Notes: generated from the sequence alone by a model not told the origin. A DNA stretch of 64,000 bases from Altimarinus sp041659565 (GCA_041659565.1 JBAZXZ010000002.1:186001-250000), one strand, 5' to 3'. Numbered from the stretch's first letter, positions 43,367 through 54,565 are shown. A program made the numbers and translations.

Positions 43367-44431
43367 CTATTTCCTAGAATTATTCAATAGTACCAAATCC
43401 AATATATCAATTGCACTCATCGCTTCTATTACTGGGACAACTCTTGGTAATATACAAGGATCATGTCTTCAGTGAATTTGAAAATCAACTTCATTTCTGT
43501 TTATATCAACTGTTTTTTGAGATGAATAAATACTTGAAGTTGGTTTAATTGCAACTCTGAAAATTATATCTTCTCAAGTTGAGATTCACCCCAAAATTCA
43601 ACCATATCTATTTTCTTTTGAAGCTATTTTTCAATCAATATTATAAAATCATTCGTTGTATGTTTTTCATGTTAAATTAACTGTATCAAATCAAGCTCAG
43701 TATTCAAATCATAATGCTCAGCCAATTGAAAGCATACTTAAAGCTAATCTTGATTTTATCTTATCAAAAACTGGTTCTCAAAGCCCGCTTGGTGGATTTT
43801 TGATATGACACTCTATAATTCATCACACACTGTTTCAATCATTTTTTATACTTTCTATATATTCTATCATAGGTCAAACTACTTTTACATCTGCAGTTCT
43901 AAGTATATTTTGTTCTATAAATTCATAATCAACTTTTCCAACTTTATACTCTCAAACTTGTTTTGTAAAAGCAAAGATTTCTATTCCATATTTTTCTTTG
44001 AGATATTGTTTTGCAATTGCTCAAGCAATTACACGAGACAGAGTCTCTCTACCACTACTTCTTCACCCTCATCTATAATCTCTGTTTCAATATTTTAAAT
44101 GATAAGTTAAATCAGCATGATTTGGTCTAAAAAGATCTTTTATATTTGAATAATCTTTTGATTTTTGATTTTCATTTTTCACGATTATTGTTATAGGGTG
44201 ACCTGTTGATTTTCATTCAAATACTCAAGAAAGTATTTCAAAGTTTTCATCGTTTTCTTTTCTTTGAGTTGTGATTGCACTTTGTCCTGGTTTTCTTCTT
44301 CCTAGTTCATTTGCTATATTATCTAAATCAATCTCAAAATTTGAAGGCAATCAATCAATAACCACTCACAAGGCATTTCCATGAGATTCTCAAAAAGTAG
44401 TAATTTTGAATAGTGTTCAATGTGTGTTCAT
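43367..44431 (-). CDS. aroC: Chorismate synthase
   Basis: 354 residues. FMN-dependent last step to chorismate. Visible signatures are TFGESHGNALGVVIDGLPS (near 12), GRRKPGQSAI, RPNHADLTYHLKYGNRDYRG and GGRSSGRETLSRV, then GWILGGISTGEDIIFRVAIK and RHDPCILPRVVPVIEAM near the end. Upstream lie two CCGG palindromes and a PhnA-like gene. Downstream a CATTCTGG-type repeat separates it from the chorismate mutase gene. Confidence 0.96.
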
Positions 44432-44466
44432 AAGGAAAAGTAAAGTGTTAAAATGAATAGGTATAA

Positions 44467-44541
44467 GGTACCGGTACCTAGAAAATCAATTTAAATAAAC
44501 ATTTCATATTCAATAAATTAAATTTATGTGGTACCGGTACC
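44467..44541. repeat. Pair of GGTACCGGTACC palindromes
   Basis: Identical perfect palindromes at 44467-44478 and 44530-44541 with 51 A/T-rich bases between, in the gap between the PhnA-like gene and aroC. They share the ACCGGT core with elements at 11384, 27382, 33742 and 33877. Confidence 0.7.
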
Positions 44542-44550
44542 TCTCAAGTG

Positions 44551-44787
44551 TTACACCTTCTTAAAAAATTCTGTTCTCAAAACCATTTTTCATGATTCTA
44601 TAAGTTCTGCATCATCTGTTAGTCTAATTTTTGGAAATTTATCTCATCTTTTTATGTCTGAAGCTCATTTTACTTTTATATCTTTTGTTGCAATAACTGT
44701 ATCTCAATCTTGTAATATATTACCATTACAATCTTTTACAACTAAAGTTGTTTCTTCTTCATCATCTAACCAATTATTTTTTGCCAT
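44551..44787 (-). CDS. PhnA-like (YjdM) domain protein
   Basis: 78 residues matching the C-terminal domain of PhnA/YjdM: TTLVVKDCNGNILQDGDTVI, ATKDIKVKGASDIKRGDKF and VLRTEFFKKV. The N-terminal zinc ribbon of longer PhnA proteins is missing. The family's role is unclear despite its phosphonate name. It lies between aroA and aroC in the cluster, 27 bases behind aroA, and is therefore probably co-expressed with it. Confidence 0.8.
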
Positions 44788-44814
44788 ATTATTATTGTTA
44801 TGTAAGTAAATTTT

Positions 44815-46068
44815 TTAATTTCTTAATTCCTTTAAATCATCCCAGAATTTTGGATATGTTTTAGCTACACAATTTGGGTTTAATATCTCCAAATTTCAAA
44901 TATAAGTTTCTAAAGTCCCAAAACACATTGCAATTCTGTGATCATTGTAAGTCTCAATTTGTGCCAAATTATGACTTCAGTTATACTCTCCTATTATAAT
45001 ACTTTTTTCATCACTTTCAACTTCTACTCAAATTTTCCTAAGTTCATCTCTCATTGCATCTATTCTAAGACATTCTTTTAGATTTAATGTTTGAAGTCAA
45101 GTTATTAGAGTCTTTCATGGTAAGAATATACTCATAATCATAAAACTCATACTTGCATCTGGCATATTTTCAAAATCCACTTTATAATCTTTGTATTTTG
45201 ATAAATCAATATTTTTTATTCAAGGAGCTTTCATAATTGTAGTTTCTCCATCACTTTCAAAAGTTAATCAAAAAATCTTCATCTCTTCTAAAAATTTATA
45301 ATCTCATTGTTTTGAGTTTTTTCATATATTTTCTACTTTTATAGTTCAACCATGTAAAGCACAAAAACAAGCAATATATGATAAAGCTGATGCATCTCAT
45401 TCAACAAGTAATTTTCAAGGAATATAATTACTAGGATGTACAACAAATTTATTATAATTCTCATTTTCTACTTTTACTCCAAATTTTCTTAGTTCATTGA
45501 TTGTTAAATCTATGTATGGTTTACTAACCAAATCTCAAACTACTTCTAATTCAAGTCCATTTTCTAAAACTGGAGCAATTTGTAAAAGAGCTGTGAAAAA
45601 TTGACTTGATGAAGTTCAATTCATCTTTATCTTATTTATAGTTATTTCGCTTGGGTAAACCTTGATTGGTGGTAAATTTCAATTTGATTCATACTTAATT
45701 CAAAGTTGTTTTAGTGAATCAAATAAATCTCACATAGGTCTTTGTAATAGTCTTGATTCTCCTGTCAAAGTTATTGTTCAAATTTTGTTTAATATAATCA
45801 TCGCAGTTAAAAATCTCATACAAGTTCATGATTGTCATACATTTAATTCTTTATCGTCTCATTTTATTTTTTCTACTCATCAATCTATAATTGCTTTATT
45901 TCATTCTAAAATAACATTTATTCATATACTTTTTAGAGCATTCATCATATGATGAGTATCATCACTTAATAAAATTCAATCTAAAACAGTTTGTCAGCTT
46001 GTAATTGCAGCCAAGACAAAATCTCTATTTGTAATTGATTTAGATCATGGAAGAGTTATTGTTTTCAT
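44815..46068 (-). CDS. aroA: 5-enolpyruvylshikimate-3-phosphate synthase
   Basis: 417 residues. Joins PEP to shikimate-3-phosphate. Motifs: LPGSKSITNRDFVLAAITSG at the N-terminus, VGQSGTCMRFLTAM (substrate loop), ESRLLQRPMGDLFDSLKQLG (with the conserved RPM), NWTSSSQFFTALL and ETYNDHRIAMCFGTLETYI near the C-terminus. It is translated two bases behind aroB. Confidence 0.95.
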
Positions 46069-46070
46069 TT

Positions 46071-47159
46071 TTATAAACCTTTAGAAAATAATAAAAAATT
46101 ATCTTTTAGTTCTTCTTTTGTTGCTTTATATTCAAATACTTTTCAGAAATCTTTTAACAAAATAAAATTTATACTAGAATTTTCATTTTTTTTATCATTT
46201 TGCATAAACTTATATATTTCTTCAAAATCTAGAGTTTCTAGTTTTATATTTTTTATTTTAGATTTTATAAAATCCTCTATTCTCTCATAAACTTCTACTT
46301 TCAAAAATCATAATTTATATGATAATAAATTTGCATAAATTAATCCAAAAGCCACACATATTCAATGCCCTAGTTTAAAGTTTAGGTAAGTTTCAAGAGC
46401 ATGTCAGAAAGTATGTCAGTAATTTAAAACTCTTCTCTTTCCATTTATCTCGGTTGGATCACTTTTTACTACATCTAATTTACATTTTATATTTTTTGCC
46501 ACTATTTTTTCTATATTTTTATCTAGGCTTTTACTTAATATCATGTCATAAACTTGTAAATACTCTTCAAAATCTTGTTTTCAAAGTAATATTGCATGTT
46601 TTAATCATTCAAAATATCATCATACAAGTTCTTTTTTAACTAAAGTCTGTAGAAACTTAATATCAACCAAAACTAGTGTAGGATTATAAAAAGTACCTAT
46701 TCAATTTTTTACTCATAAGTAATCAACTCAAGTTTTTCACCCAACACTTGAATCAAACATAGAAAGTAGTGTAGTTGGAACTTGTATAAGATTTATTCAT
46801 CTTTTAAACAAACTACAAGCAAATGCAGTGATATCTCAAGTAACTCAACCTCAGATAGAAACTACATAATCTTTTCTAGTAAATGATAATTCCATCAATT
46901 TATCAATTATCTTAAAAACAGATTTCATATTTTTATTTCTTTCTCAATTTGATAAAACAATTATTTTTCATTTAAGAAAAATAATTTTTTCATCTATTTG
47001 TTCTTTATATAGTGAATAAACTTTTGAATCAACAACAAAAAGAAATCTCTTTTTTTCATAATTTTCTATATTTTCTTTTATAGAAACAAGAATATCAGAA
47101 GAAAAAAGTATCTTGTACTTTATATTATTTTGCTTTATATCTACATTTATTTGATTCAT
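46071..47159 (-). CDS. aroB: 3-dehydroquinate synthase
   Basis: 362 residues. Uses NAD and a metal to cyclise DAHP. Markers are VVSIGGGVTGDITAFACSLF, QVPTTLLSMFDSSVGGKTGV, DYLGVKNGIGTFYNP and the metal-binding HTFGHALE. Shown here is the ordinary bacterial type, so the archaeal alternative route is not used. Two-base spacing to aroA implies translational coupling. Confidence 0.95.
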
Positions 47160-47184
47160 ATATTTAATTTATATAATAATAAAA

Positions 47185-49095
47185 TTACTTTATTTTTTCA
47201 AGAATTAAATCCACTGTTAAACCAAATTTTTCAAATAAATCTTCAGCTTTTCAACTTAATCAGAAACTATTTAATCAAATAACATTATCACAATATTTAT
47301 AAAGTTCTAATCATCTTGATGCTTCTATTCAAATAATTTCTGTATTTTTATCTAATATTTGTTTTTTATATTCATCATCTTGTTCATCAAATAAATCAAA
47401 ACAAGGCATACTAACAACATTTGTTTTTTTTCATATATTATCTAAAGCTTCAGCACAATTCAATGCTAATTCTAACTCGCTTCAACTTGCAAGTAAAGTA
47501 ATTTTAGCATTATTTTCTTTTTTTACTAAGTATGCTCAATTTTTAACTTCTCAGATAATTTCTTTAAATTTTCTATTTACTAATCATTGTCTTGATAAAA
47601 TAAAACTACAAGGATAATCTAATTTCAATGCAACTTTCCAACAATCTATATTCTCATATGCTGTTGCAGGTCTGAAATTGTATAAATTTGGTAAAGCTCT
47701 AAATTGAGTTAAATGTTCGATTGGCTGATGAGTTCATCAATCTTCTCAAACTCAAATACTATCATGTGTCCAAATATAATAATTTTTTATTTTTGCCAAA
47801 GCTGAAATCCTTACAGATGCTTTTAGATAATCACTAAAGACAAAGAAAGTGGCATTAAAAATTGTAAATAATCAATATAATGAAATAGCATTTGATATAG
47901 CTCACATCGCATGTTCTCTTATCCCAAAATAAATATTTTTTCAGTTTGGAAATATTCATTCTCATTCTAAATTTGTATTATTTGAGGGAGATAAATCAGC
48001 ACTTCCTCAAATAAATCAAGGATTATTTCTAGATATAGCATTTAAAATTTTTCAATTTGAAGATCTTGTTGCTATTTTTTCATTTTCTTTGAATTCTGGC
48101 CAAATAATATTTTCTAAATCTGGCTGTAATAACTGTTTCAAAAGTTCCTTTTTTTGAGATTTTTCTACCAATTCATTCCACTTTTTTTCTTCTTTTTGTC
48201 ATCTATCTACAGATTCTCTGAATTCTTCTAAAATATCTTGTTCTACTAAAAATGTTTTTTCAGGATTAAATCAAGCTTTTTGTTTACTAATTTTTATTTC
48301 TTCTTCTCATAGTGGACATCAATGTGTTTTACTTGATCATTCTAAACTTATACATCATTTTCATATTTTTGTTTTTGCAATTATCAAATAAGGCTTAGTT
48401 GAATTTTTAGCATTTTCTAAAGATTTTTCTATTTCTTCAAAATTATGTCAATCTATTTCTTCTACTTCCCATTTTTGAGACTCAAATCTTTGTTTTACAT
48501 TTTCATCCCAAGTAATATCAGTATTTCAATCTATAGTTATATTATTTGAATCATAAATCAATATAAGATTATTTAATTTTTGATGTCATGCTATACTACA
48601 AGCCTCATAACTTATTCATTCTTGTAAATCTCAATCTCAACAAAAACAATAAATTTTATGGTCTATTATTTTACTTTCACTTGTATTTAACAAATTTTCA
48701 GCATATTTTTCAGCCATAGCAAATCAAACAGCATTAGCAACTCATTGTCAAAGTGGTCAAGTTGTTATTTCAACTCAAGGAACTTCTCCATATTCAGGGT
48801 GTCAAGGTGTCTTACTTCATAATTGTCTAAATTTTTTTAAATCATCTAAACTAATATCATATCAAGTAAGATACAAATAACTATATATTAAACTAGAAAC
48901 ATGCCCACCACTAAATACTAACCTATCTCTATTTAACCACTTCGGATTTTTAGGATTATGTTTTATCTTTTTAGATAAAATAGTAATAATATCAGCTAGT
49001 CACATAGGAGCTCAGGGGTGTCAAGAATTAGCTTTTTGTACCATATCAGCACATAAAAATCTGATTGTATCTGCACTTTTTTGATGATTTTTCAT
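47185..49095 (-). CDS. tkt: Transketolase
   Basis: 636 residues. The thiamine diphosphate site is visible as GDGDLQEGISYEACSIAGHQ with the downstream Asn, and the N-terminal HPGAPMGLADI with its conserved His. Also GTHDSIGVGEDGGTHQPIEH and the C-terminal transketolase domain. It can make erythrose-4-phosphate from fructose-6-phosphate and glyceraldehyde-3-phosphate. That product is one of the two precursors of the shikimate path, which explains its place in the cluster, 8 bases behind the aldolase gene. Confidence 0.95.
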
Positions 49096-49103
49096 AATAA
49101 TTA

Positions 49104-49937
49104 TTATTTAGAAAATAATCTAATTTTTTTCTCAACAACTTTTTCCAATTCTTCTTTTACTCAATCTAATAATCTATATGGAGCATATTCTTCAGGTTTA
49201 TTTTTTATATTTTCTTTTAATTTATTTGAATATGCATATCTAAGTTCCGCATTTATATTGATTTTAGCTACTCACAAGGATATAACTTTTTTTATTATTT
49301 CATCTTCTACAAAAGAACCTCAATGAATCATAAGTGGTAAATCTGGATTATTTTTATTTATACTTTCTAGTATATCATATCTAATCTCTTTTACATCTTT
49401 TTTTCACCCGCTTTGTGTTCATATAGCCACACATAATAAATCAGGATTTACTTCGCTAATAAATTTTAAAGCAAAATCTAGATCAGTTACATGTGTACCT
49501 TTTTCTTTATTTTCATAATACACAATTGGTACTACTTCCATAACTCATTCCAAAATCGCATCATATTTATTTGTTAATTCTCTCGCTTTTTTACTAAGTT
49601 CTATTATCTCATCTAGGTTTTTATCATTTCAAAATTCAGCACTTATACTATCATATCAAGCTTTTAGACATCTTTCCATAAATTCAAAATCATTTCATCT
49701 ATCAAGATGGAGTATATAATCGATATTATAAGTTTTTGATAAACTTTTACACATATCGCTTAATAATTCTGGAGTCATATGTTCTGCTTCTCATCTAGAT
49801 GTTTCTATGAAAACTGGAAAATCTAACTCACTAGATTTTTTAAAAATAGCTTGTAACACTTCTAAAGAACTTACATTAAAAGCTGGCATAGCTTTTTTAT
49901 TTACAAAAGCATTTTGTAATATATTTTTTTTAGACAT
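49104..49937 (-). CDS. Class II fructose-bisphosphate aldolase family protein
   Basis: 277 residues. MPAFNVSSLEVLQAIFKKSS, VFIETSRGEAEHM, YILHLDRGNDFEF (the first zinc-binding His), and LPLMIHGGSFVEDEI plus a variable His-containing VTDLDF segment follow the FbaA/GatY plan. It splits fructose-1,6-bisphosphate or a related ketose phosphate. With the PfkB kinase and transketolase it may route hexose phosphate to triose and erythrose phosphates for aromatic synthesis. Exact substrate not certain. Confidence 0.8.
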
Positions 49938-49948
49938 ATATAATATAA

Positions 49949-50821
49949 TTAATAAATAAATTTTTCTATCTCCTCCATCTCTGGAATTGCAGATAAATTT
50001 CACATTTTCATACATTGTAATCATGCAACTTTATTTGCATAAGTTATACATTTCTCTAAATCCCAATTATTTAACACCCCCCATCAAATTCCCCCTCTAA
50101 AAACATCTCCTGCTCAATTTGTATCTATTGGACATATATCAATTGCTTTGTAAGTTTTTACTTCTTTTCAATCAAAAACATAAGCCCCTTTTTCTCAGTC
50201 TGTTATTATCAAAGTCTTTTCAATTACATTGTACAACTTTTTTACATTTTCAAAAAAATTATTTTCTTCTGTTACTTTATATAAAACTTCTATTGGTAAT
50301 ATAGGAATATATGAATTTTTAATCATATGAATAATTTCAAGAGAATACTCTGTTCAAGGATCAATAATTATTTTTGTTTTTTTTCTTTTATGTTTTAAAA
50401 CAAAATCAAAGACTTTTTTTTCAGTTCTATCAAATATAATTATATCTGCTTCTTTTATGTAACTAATAGGAATTTCTACAAGCAATTTATTATGAATTTT
50501 ATCTTTTATAATAGTTCTTGTTCAAGTTTTCTCATCAATTAAAACTGTATTAACTTTTGTTGCTTTATCTTGTACCAAACTATAATTAATACCATATAAA
50601 TCAAATTGTTCTTTTACATATTTTCATAATGGTCATTTTCATATACTTCAAATAATTGTAGTTTCACATCACAAGTTTGTAAGTAATTTCAATGCAGAAG
50701 AAACAGGTCATCAAATACACAATAAAGAATCATTACTTTGACACTTCTGACCATGACACATTTCTCATGAAATCGTGTATGTTTTATCTAAAACTATTTC
50801 TCAAATTCATAGGATTTTCAT
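49949..50821 (-). CDS. PfkB-family carbohydrate kinase
   Basis: 290 residues. The N-terminus KILGIGEIVLDKTYTISGE, CIGGPVSSALKLLTNLGCET (sugar-binding PfkB signature 1) and IDTNGAGDVFRGGIGGG (signature 2 with the catalytic Asp) define the family. The substrate may be fructose-6-phosphate or another sugar. Placement 11 bases before the aldolase gene suggests a phosphofructokinase-like role. The sequence alone cannot separate this from ribokinase-type activity. Confidence 0.8.
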
Positions 50822-50861
50822 AAATTAGGGATTAATAAGTAATCATTAGTTATATTATATT

Positions 50862-50960
50862 GTAGCCAATGCTAATAACCTATTTTTATGATTCCGGAAC
50901 TAGTCCGGAATGACAATTACCAAACTATCTTCTTTGTCATCCTGAACTCGTTTCAGGATC
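50862..50960. repeat. Composite dispersed repeat, copy 1
   Basis: GTAGCCAATGCTAATAA, then a CCGG palindrome ATTCCGGAACTAGTCCGGAA and TGACAATT (50862-50918), then a hairpin GTCATCCTGA/TTTCAGGATC (50936-50960). It lies between the DAHP synthase gene and the PfkB gene. Copy 2 is at 52029-52140 with the two parts in the other order. Confidence 0.7.
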
Positions 50961-50995
50961 ATTAAAACTTATAATCCTTATTTTTAATCTTTATT

Positions 50996-52003
50996 TTAAA
51001 TTAAATTATACATTTTCATAATCAACTCTTCAGTTCTTTCTTTTCATATACAAAGATCAGTTAAACTTAATCATTTTTGTATATTTTCACTATAATCTTG
51101 TCTTCAATCAAATAGATAACTCTCAACCATAAATCATTTTACAAAATTTTTTAACTCTTTATTTTCTGAAATTGAATTCATCACTTCTTGCATAATATCT
51201 ATTTGTTTTTCATATTTTTTTTGTGAATTATCATGATTTGTGTCAATTATAAGTCACTTATTTATGATATTTCTTTTTTTATTTTCTTCATAAGCTTTTT
51301 TTATACTTTCTAAATCATAATTTGGTCAAGTTATTCATCCTCTCAAAATAGAGTGACAATAACTATTTCCTGAAGTTTCATACACATCATTTCAAATAAC
51401 ATAAACACTTGGAGTTGTTCAAGCTTGAACAGAATTAAGCATTATAGATATATTTCAAGAAGTTGGATTTTTCATTCAAACTGGAAAATCTAATCCTGAA
51501 CTAACTTCTCTATGAAATTGATTTTCACTACTTCTAGCTCAAATTGCAAAGTAACTATATAAATCCCCTATATGTTCTACAAGTTGTGGATGTAAAAGTT
51601 CATCAGCCAAAGGTAAATTGTATTTTTCAATTATGTTAACTGCTATTTTTCTTGAATTCTCTATTCAACTTATTAAATCTGGAGTTTCTCATGGAGCTGA
51701 GTTTTGAAGTCATTTCCATCATCATATAGTTCTTGGTTTTCAAGTATAAAAACGCAAAACTATTTTGATTTTATCTTCAACTTTTTCCTGCAATTTACTT
51801 AAAAAATCAGCATACTCATATAAACTTTCTTCAAAATCAGCACTACAAGGACCAATTATAAGAATTTTTTTATTACTTTTTCAAGAAATAATATCTTTTA
51901 ATTCTTGTCTAGAATTTTCTGTAAAAGCTTTTGCCTTTTCACTTAAAGGAATTTTTGTTTTTAAAACACTTGGAGCTAAGAGTTCTCAAATTAATTTTTT
52001 CAT
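50996..52003 (-). CDS. DAHP synthase (class I)
   Basis: 335 residues. First committed step: PEP plus erythrose-4-phosphate to DAHP. Motifs: IIGPCSADFEESLYEYADFL (metal-binding Cys), VLRFYTGKPRTIGGGKGLQN, ADELLHPQLVEHIGDLYSYF, GARSSENQFHREVSSGLDFP and IDTNHDNSQKKYEKQ (metal-binding His/Asp). This matches the AroG/AroF/AroH class. No separate regulatory domain is seen, so control may come from the leader upstream of the cluster. Confidence 0.95.
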
Positions 52004-52028
52004 GTATTTAAAAAGTTAAGAAGTAATG

Positions 52029-52140
52029 AACTGTCATCCTGAAGCAAGTTTACAGGATCTTTAAATAGTTTTCCATATTTTTGGTAGCCAATGCTAATAA
52101 TCTATTATTATGATTCCGGAATAAATCCGGAATGACAATT
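52029..52140. repeat. Composite dispersed repeat, copy 2
   Basis: GTCATCCTGA/TTTACAGGATC at 52029-52054 precedes GTAGCCAATGCTAATAATC and ATTCCGGAATAAATCCGGAA (52083-52140). Compare with 50862-50960: modules are the same, their order is swapped. Located between aroE and the DAHP synthase gene. Confidence 0.7.
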
Positions 52141-52148
52141 TAATTATA

Positions 52149-53198
52149 TTATTTTCATCTAAATATTTTTTTTATTTTTTCTCAATCTATCACATTTCCA
52201 TTTGACCACATTTTAAATCATTTTTTTGCTTGTTCAACAACCATATCAATTCAATCGCATATTGCTATATCTTGATAATTTTCTTTTATATACCCAATCA
52301 TAGGAGTACAATCATAATTCATATCATAAACTACATCAAAATATAATTCAATCTTATCAAAAACTTTATCAAATTCTCATTCTCTAATTGGATATTTTGA
52401 AAAATGTGATTTAAAACCAAAAGGAAGAGTATTTATAAGTATTCAATTATTATCAATATGTTCAGAAATACTTGATTTGTCATCATATTGTATATCATAC
52501 TCTACTATTTTCAGAGAAAAACATCATTTTAATATTTCTCTTACTTCTTTAGAATTAAAATGATTTACTAAATTAATCATATTTTCATCATTTCTATTAA
52601 AAATAGTAATATCTTTAATTCCCAATTTTAACAATCCTGCAATTGCTGCTCTAGCTGCTCCTCAAGCTCATAAAACATATCATTTTTTTACACTCTGTAA
52701 TTTTAAGCCCAATTTTTCTTTTATTGGTTCTAATATTCCATACATATCAGTATTGTAACCTGAAACTTCTCAATTCTGTTTTGCTATGGTATTGACAGCT
52801 CAAACTAATTTAGCTGATTCATCTAAAAGTCATAAATCAGATAAAATCTGAAATATTTCAATTTTATAAGGCATTGTTACATTTGCTCATAAAATATTTT
52901 CATTAGTTCTAATATATTCAAAAATTTCTTTTAAATCACTATTTTCTTTCGTCATTTTAAACAAAGTATATAAAAATGGATTATCATTTTTGTAAGATGA
53001 ATAAGTGTGCATAAAAGGACTAAGGCTACCAGAAATCTGATCTCATCAAATAAGAAGTACAATTTTTTGAGCAATATCAGTTTTTAGAAAAGTTAAAAAG
53101 TCTTCAAATTCTTTTCAAGCTTCACTAAACTTTGAAACAACTTTTGTTAAATTTTCTTTTGTATCTTCAATATATGGACTTAAATTAATATCTTTCAT
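52149..53198 (-). CDS. aroE: Shikimate dehydrogenase with N-terminal extension
   Basis: 349 residues; usual AroE proteins have about 270-290. The AroE core starts near residue 50: IGGDQISGSLSPFMHTYSSY (shikimate-binding SxS), GANVTMPYKIEIFQILSDL with the catalytic Lys, VSGYNTDMYGILEP with the Asp, and GAGGAARAAIAGLLKLGIKD for NADP. The first 45 residues (SPYIEDTKENLTKVVSKFSE) are an extra helical region of unknown role. It is 7 bases behind the kinase-dehydroquinase gene. Confidence 0.9.
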
Positions 53199-53205
53199 AA
53201 GTATA

Positions 53206-54387
53206 CTAATTAAAAATTAAATTATATAAGTTAGAGTAATTTATCTGACCTGGAGCCGAAACATCATTTAAACTTCAGAAAGTTAAAAGTCATAATTTTT
53301 TAGGTATATCTATCCTGGTTTGCATTCAAAGTTCTCACATAGAAATAAAAATAAAATCTTTTCAAGGATAATTATCTACAAAATAATCTCTTAAATCATA
53401 AATAATTTGTATATCATCTGGATTTTTTGGCATAACTGCTATTTTATATACATCTGGATTATATTTACTCATATCTGTAAGTACAGATTTCAGCTCTTCT
53501 AAATTTGGAGTTTTTTCAAAATCGTGATGAGAAATTATAAGTTTTGTGTCTCATAAATTATCTTTCAATATTTCTATTTCTTCTGCATTACATAATTCAA
53601 AATCCACATAATTTATTCACACTTTAGAATATTTAGACAAAATCTTTTTACTATCTGAACTATTTCAAATAAATTTTCATCATTCTCTTGAAGTTCTATT
53701 TGTAAGAATTATTTGTTTATTTATCATTGGAATTATTCTTTCTAGGAGATTTAAATCCTGTAAAAAATCTATCCTTAACTCTACATATTTTACTTTGTTT
53801 GAATTATTTATTATATTTATTTGTTCTCCTATATCATCAAAATTAATTATAGGAATACAAACTGTTCAATAATTGATTTTTTTCATAATTGTATTTATAC
53901 AATCCTCAATCTTTGAATTATTTTCTATTTTTATATCATAAAATCTCTCATAAATATCTTTTCTTTTTTCATAAACTTCAATTAATTCATCTAAAATACT
54001 TTTTCAAGTTAGAGAATTTCTTGTATTACCATTATTTTCATCTGATTCTATCCTACTTACAATATCTTTTAACTCAGAATAAACATAGATTAGTTTTGAA
54101 TTGTTTTTCAAAACAAGTTTTTGATTTCTCTCAAAAATTATTGTTCATCATCCCAAAGATAAAACTATATCTTTTTCTTTTTCCAAAACTTCTTTTAGAC
54201 ATTCAAACTCTGTATCTCTAAACTTATCCCATCAGTTTTTCTCTATATAATTACTTAATTTTTCTCATACTTTTTTTTCTATGAAACTATCTAAATCAAT
54301 AAACTTCTTATCTAATTTTATTGCTAATTCTTTTCAAATTGTAGATTTTCAAGTTCATCTCATCCCATAGATAATTATATTTTTCAT
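53206..54387 (-). CDS. Shikimate kinase-3-dehydroquinate dehydratase (type I) fusion
   Basis: 393 residues. Residues 1-165 are shikimate kinase: IIYGMRGTGKSTIGKELAIK (P-loop), FIDLDSFIEKK (substrate Asp), NGGDKFRDTEFECL and LSLGGGTI. Residues 170-393 are type I dehydroquinate dehydratase: VKYVELRIDFLQDLN, LIISHHDFEKTPNLEEL with the catalytic His pair, VYKIAVMPKNPDD with the Schiff-base Lys, and FISMGELGMQTRID. The two reactions are not consecutive: dehydratase and kinase flank AroE, whose gene follows. First gene of the aromatic cluster, directly behind the attenuator at 54408-54534. Confidence 0.92.
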
Positions 54388-54407
54388 ATTTTTAAAACTT
54401 TAGTATT

Positions 54408-54441
54408 AAAAAAAGAGCTATTTTTTCTAAAATAGCTCTTT
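54408..54441 (-). terminator. Attenuator terminator before the aromatic cluster
   Basis: On the minus strand a perfect 13-bp stem AAAGAGCTATTTT / AAAATAGCTCTTT with the loop AGAA, followed by a T-run. It ends 20 bases upstream of the fused kinase-dehydratase gene start. The next leftward gene end on this strand is the pilin stop at 54719. Confidence 0.85.
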
Positions 54442-54496
54442 ACTTTTTAATTGTTTCAACAAAAAAGACTATTTTAGGAAATAACCGCTAAAATAG
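54427..54496 (-). promoter_or_regulatory. Mutually exclusive leader hairpins (anti-terminator)
   Basis: RNA arm CUAAAAUAG (54469-54477) is fully complementary to CUAUUUUAG twice: upstream at 54488-54496, forming a 9-bp hairpin with a 10-base loop, and downstream at 54427-54435, the arm needed by the terminator. Pairing with the downstream copy prevents the terminator. The upstream arm lies in the aromatic codons of the leader peptide and the shared arm overlaps its stop codon. Confidence 0.8.
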
Positions 54497-54534
54497 AAGT
54501 AAAAGAAATTTAAAGACAAATTATTTATTTTCAT
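54469..54534 (-). CDS. Phe/Tyr leader peptide (attenuation)
   Basis: 21 codons from ATG 54534 to TAG 54469. Residues 9-19 read NFFYFYFSGYF: five Phe and three Tyr within the ten codons 10 to 19. Such clusters are the hallmark of amino-acid attenuators (for example pheL-type). A ribosome stalled on scarce Phe- or Tyr-tRNA would cover the upstream arm of the first hairpin and free the anti-terminator. A ribosome reaching the stop would cover the shared arm and allow the terminator. The ATG follows the predicted start of transcription by about 25 bases. Confidence 0.8.
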   Translation of the reverse strand: MKINNLSLNFFYFYFSGYFLK

Positions 54535-54565
54535 AAAAAATTGGTACTAAAGTAAATATAAAGTC

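Noticed and set aside
50862..50960. Small regulatory RNA in the repeat-rich gap before the PfkB gene
   Set aside because: The structure is explained by dispersed palindromes found elsewhere, and there is no promoter of its own.
54469..54496. T-box-like sequence (AGGAAATAACCGC) on the plus strand
   Set aside because: A T-box must lie on the transcribed (minus) strand, and the specifier stem and T-loop are absent. The leader-peptide attenuator explains the region better.
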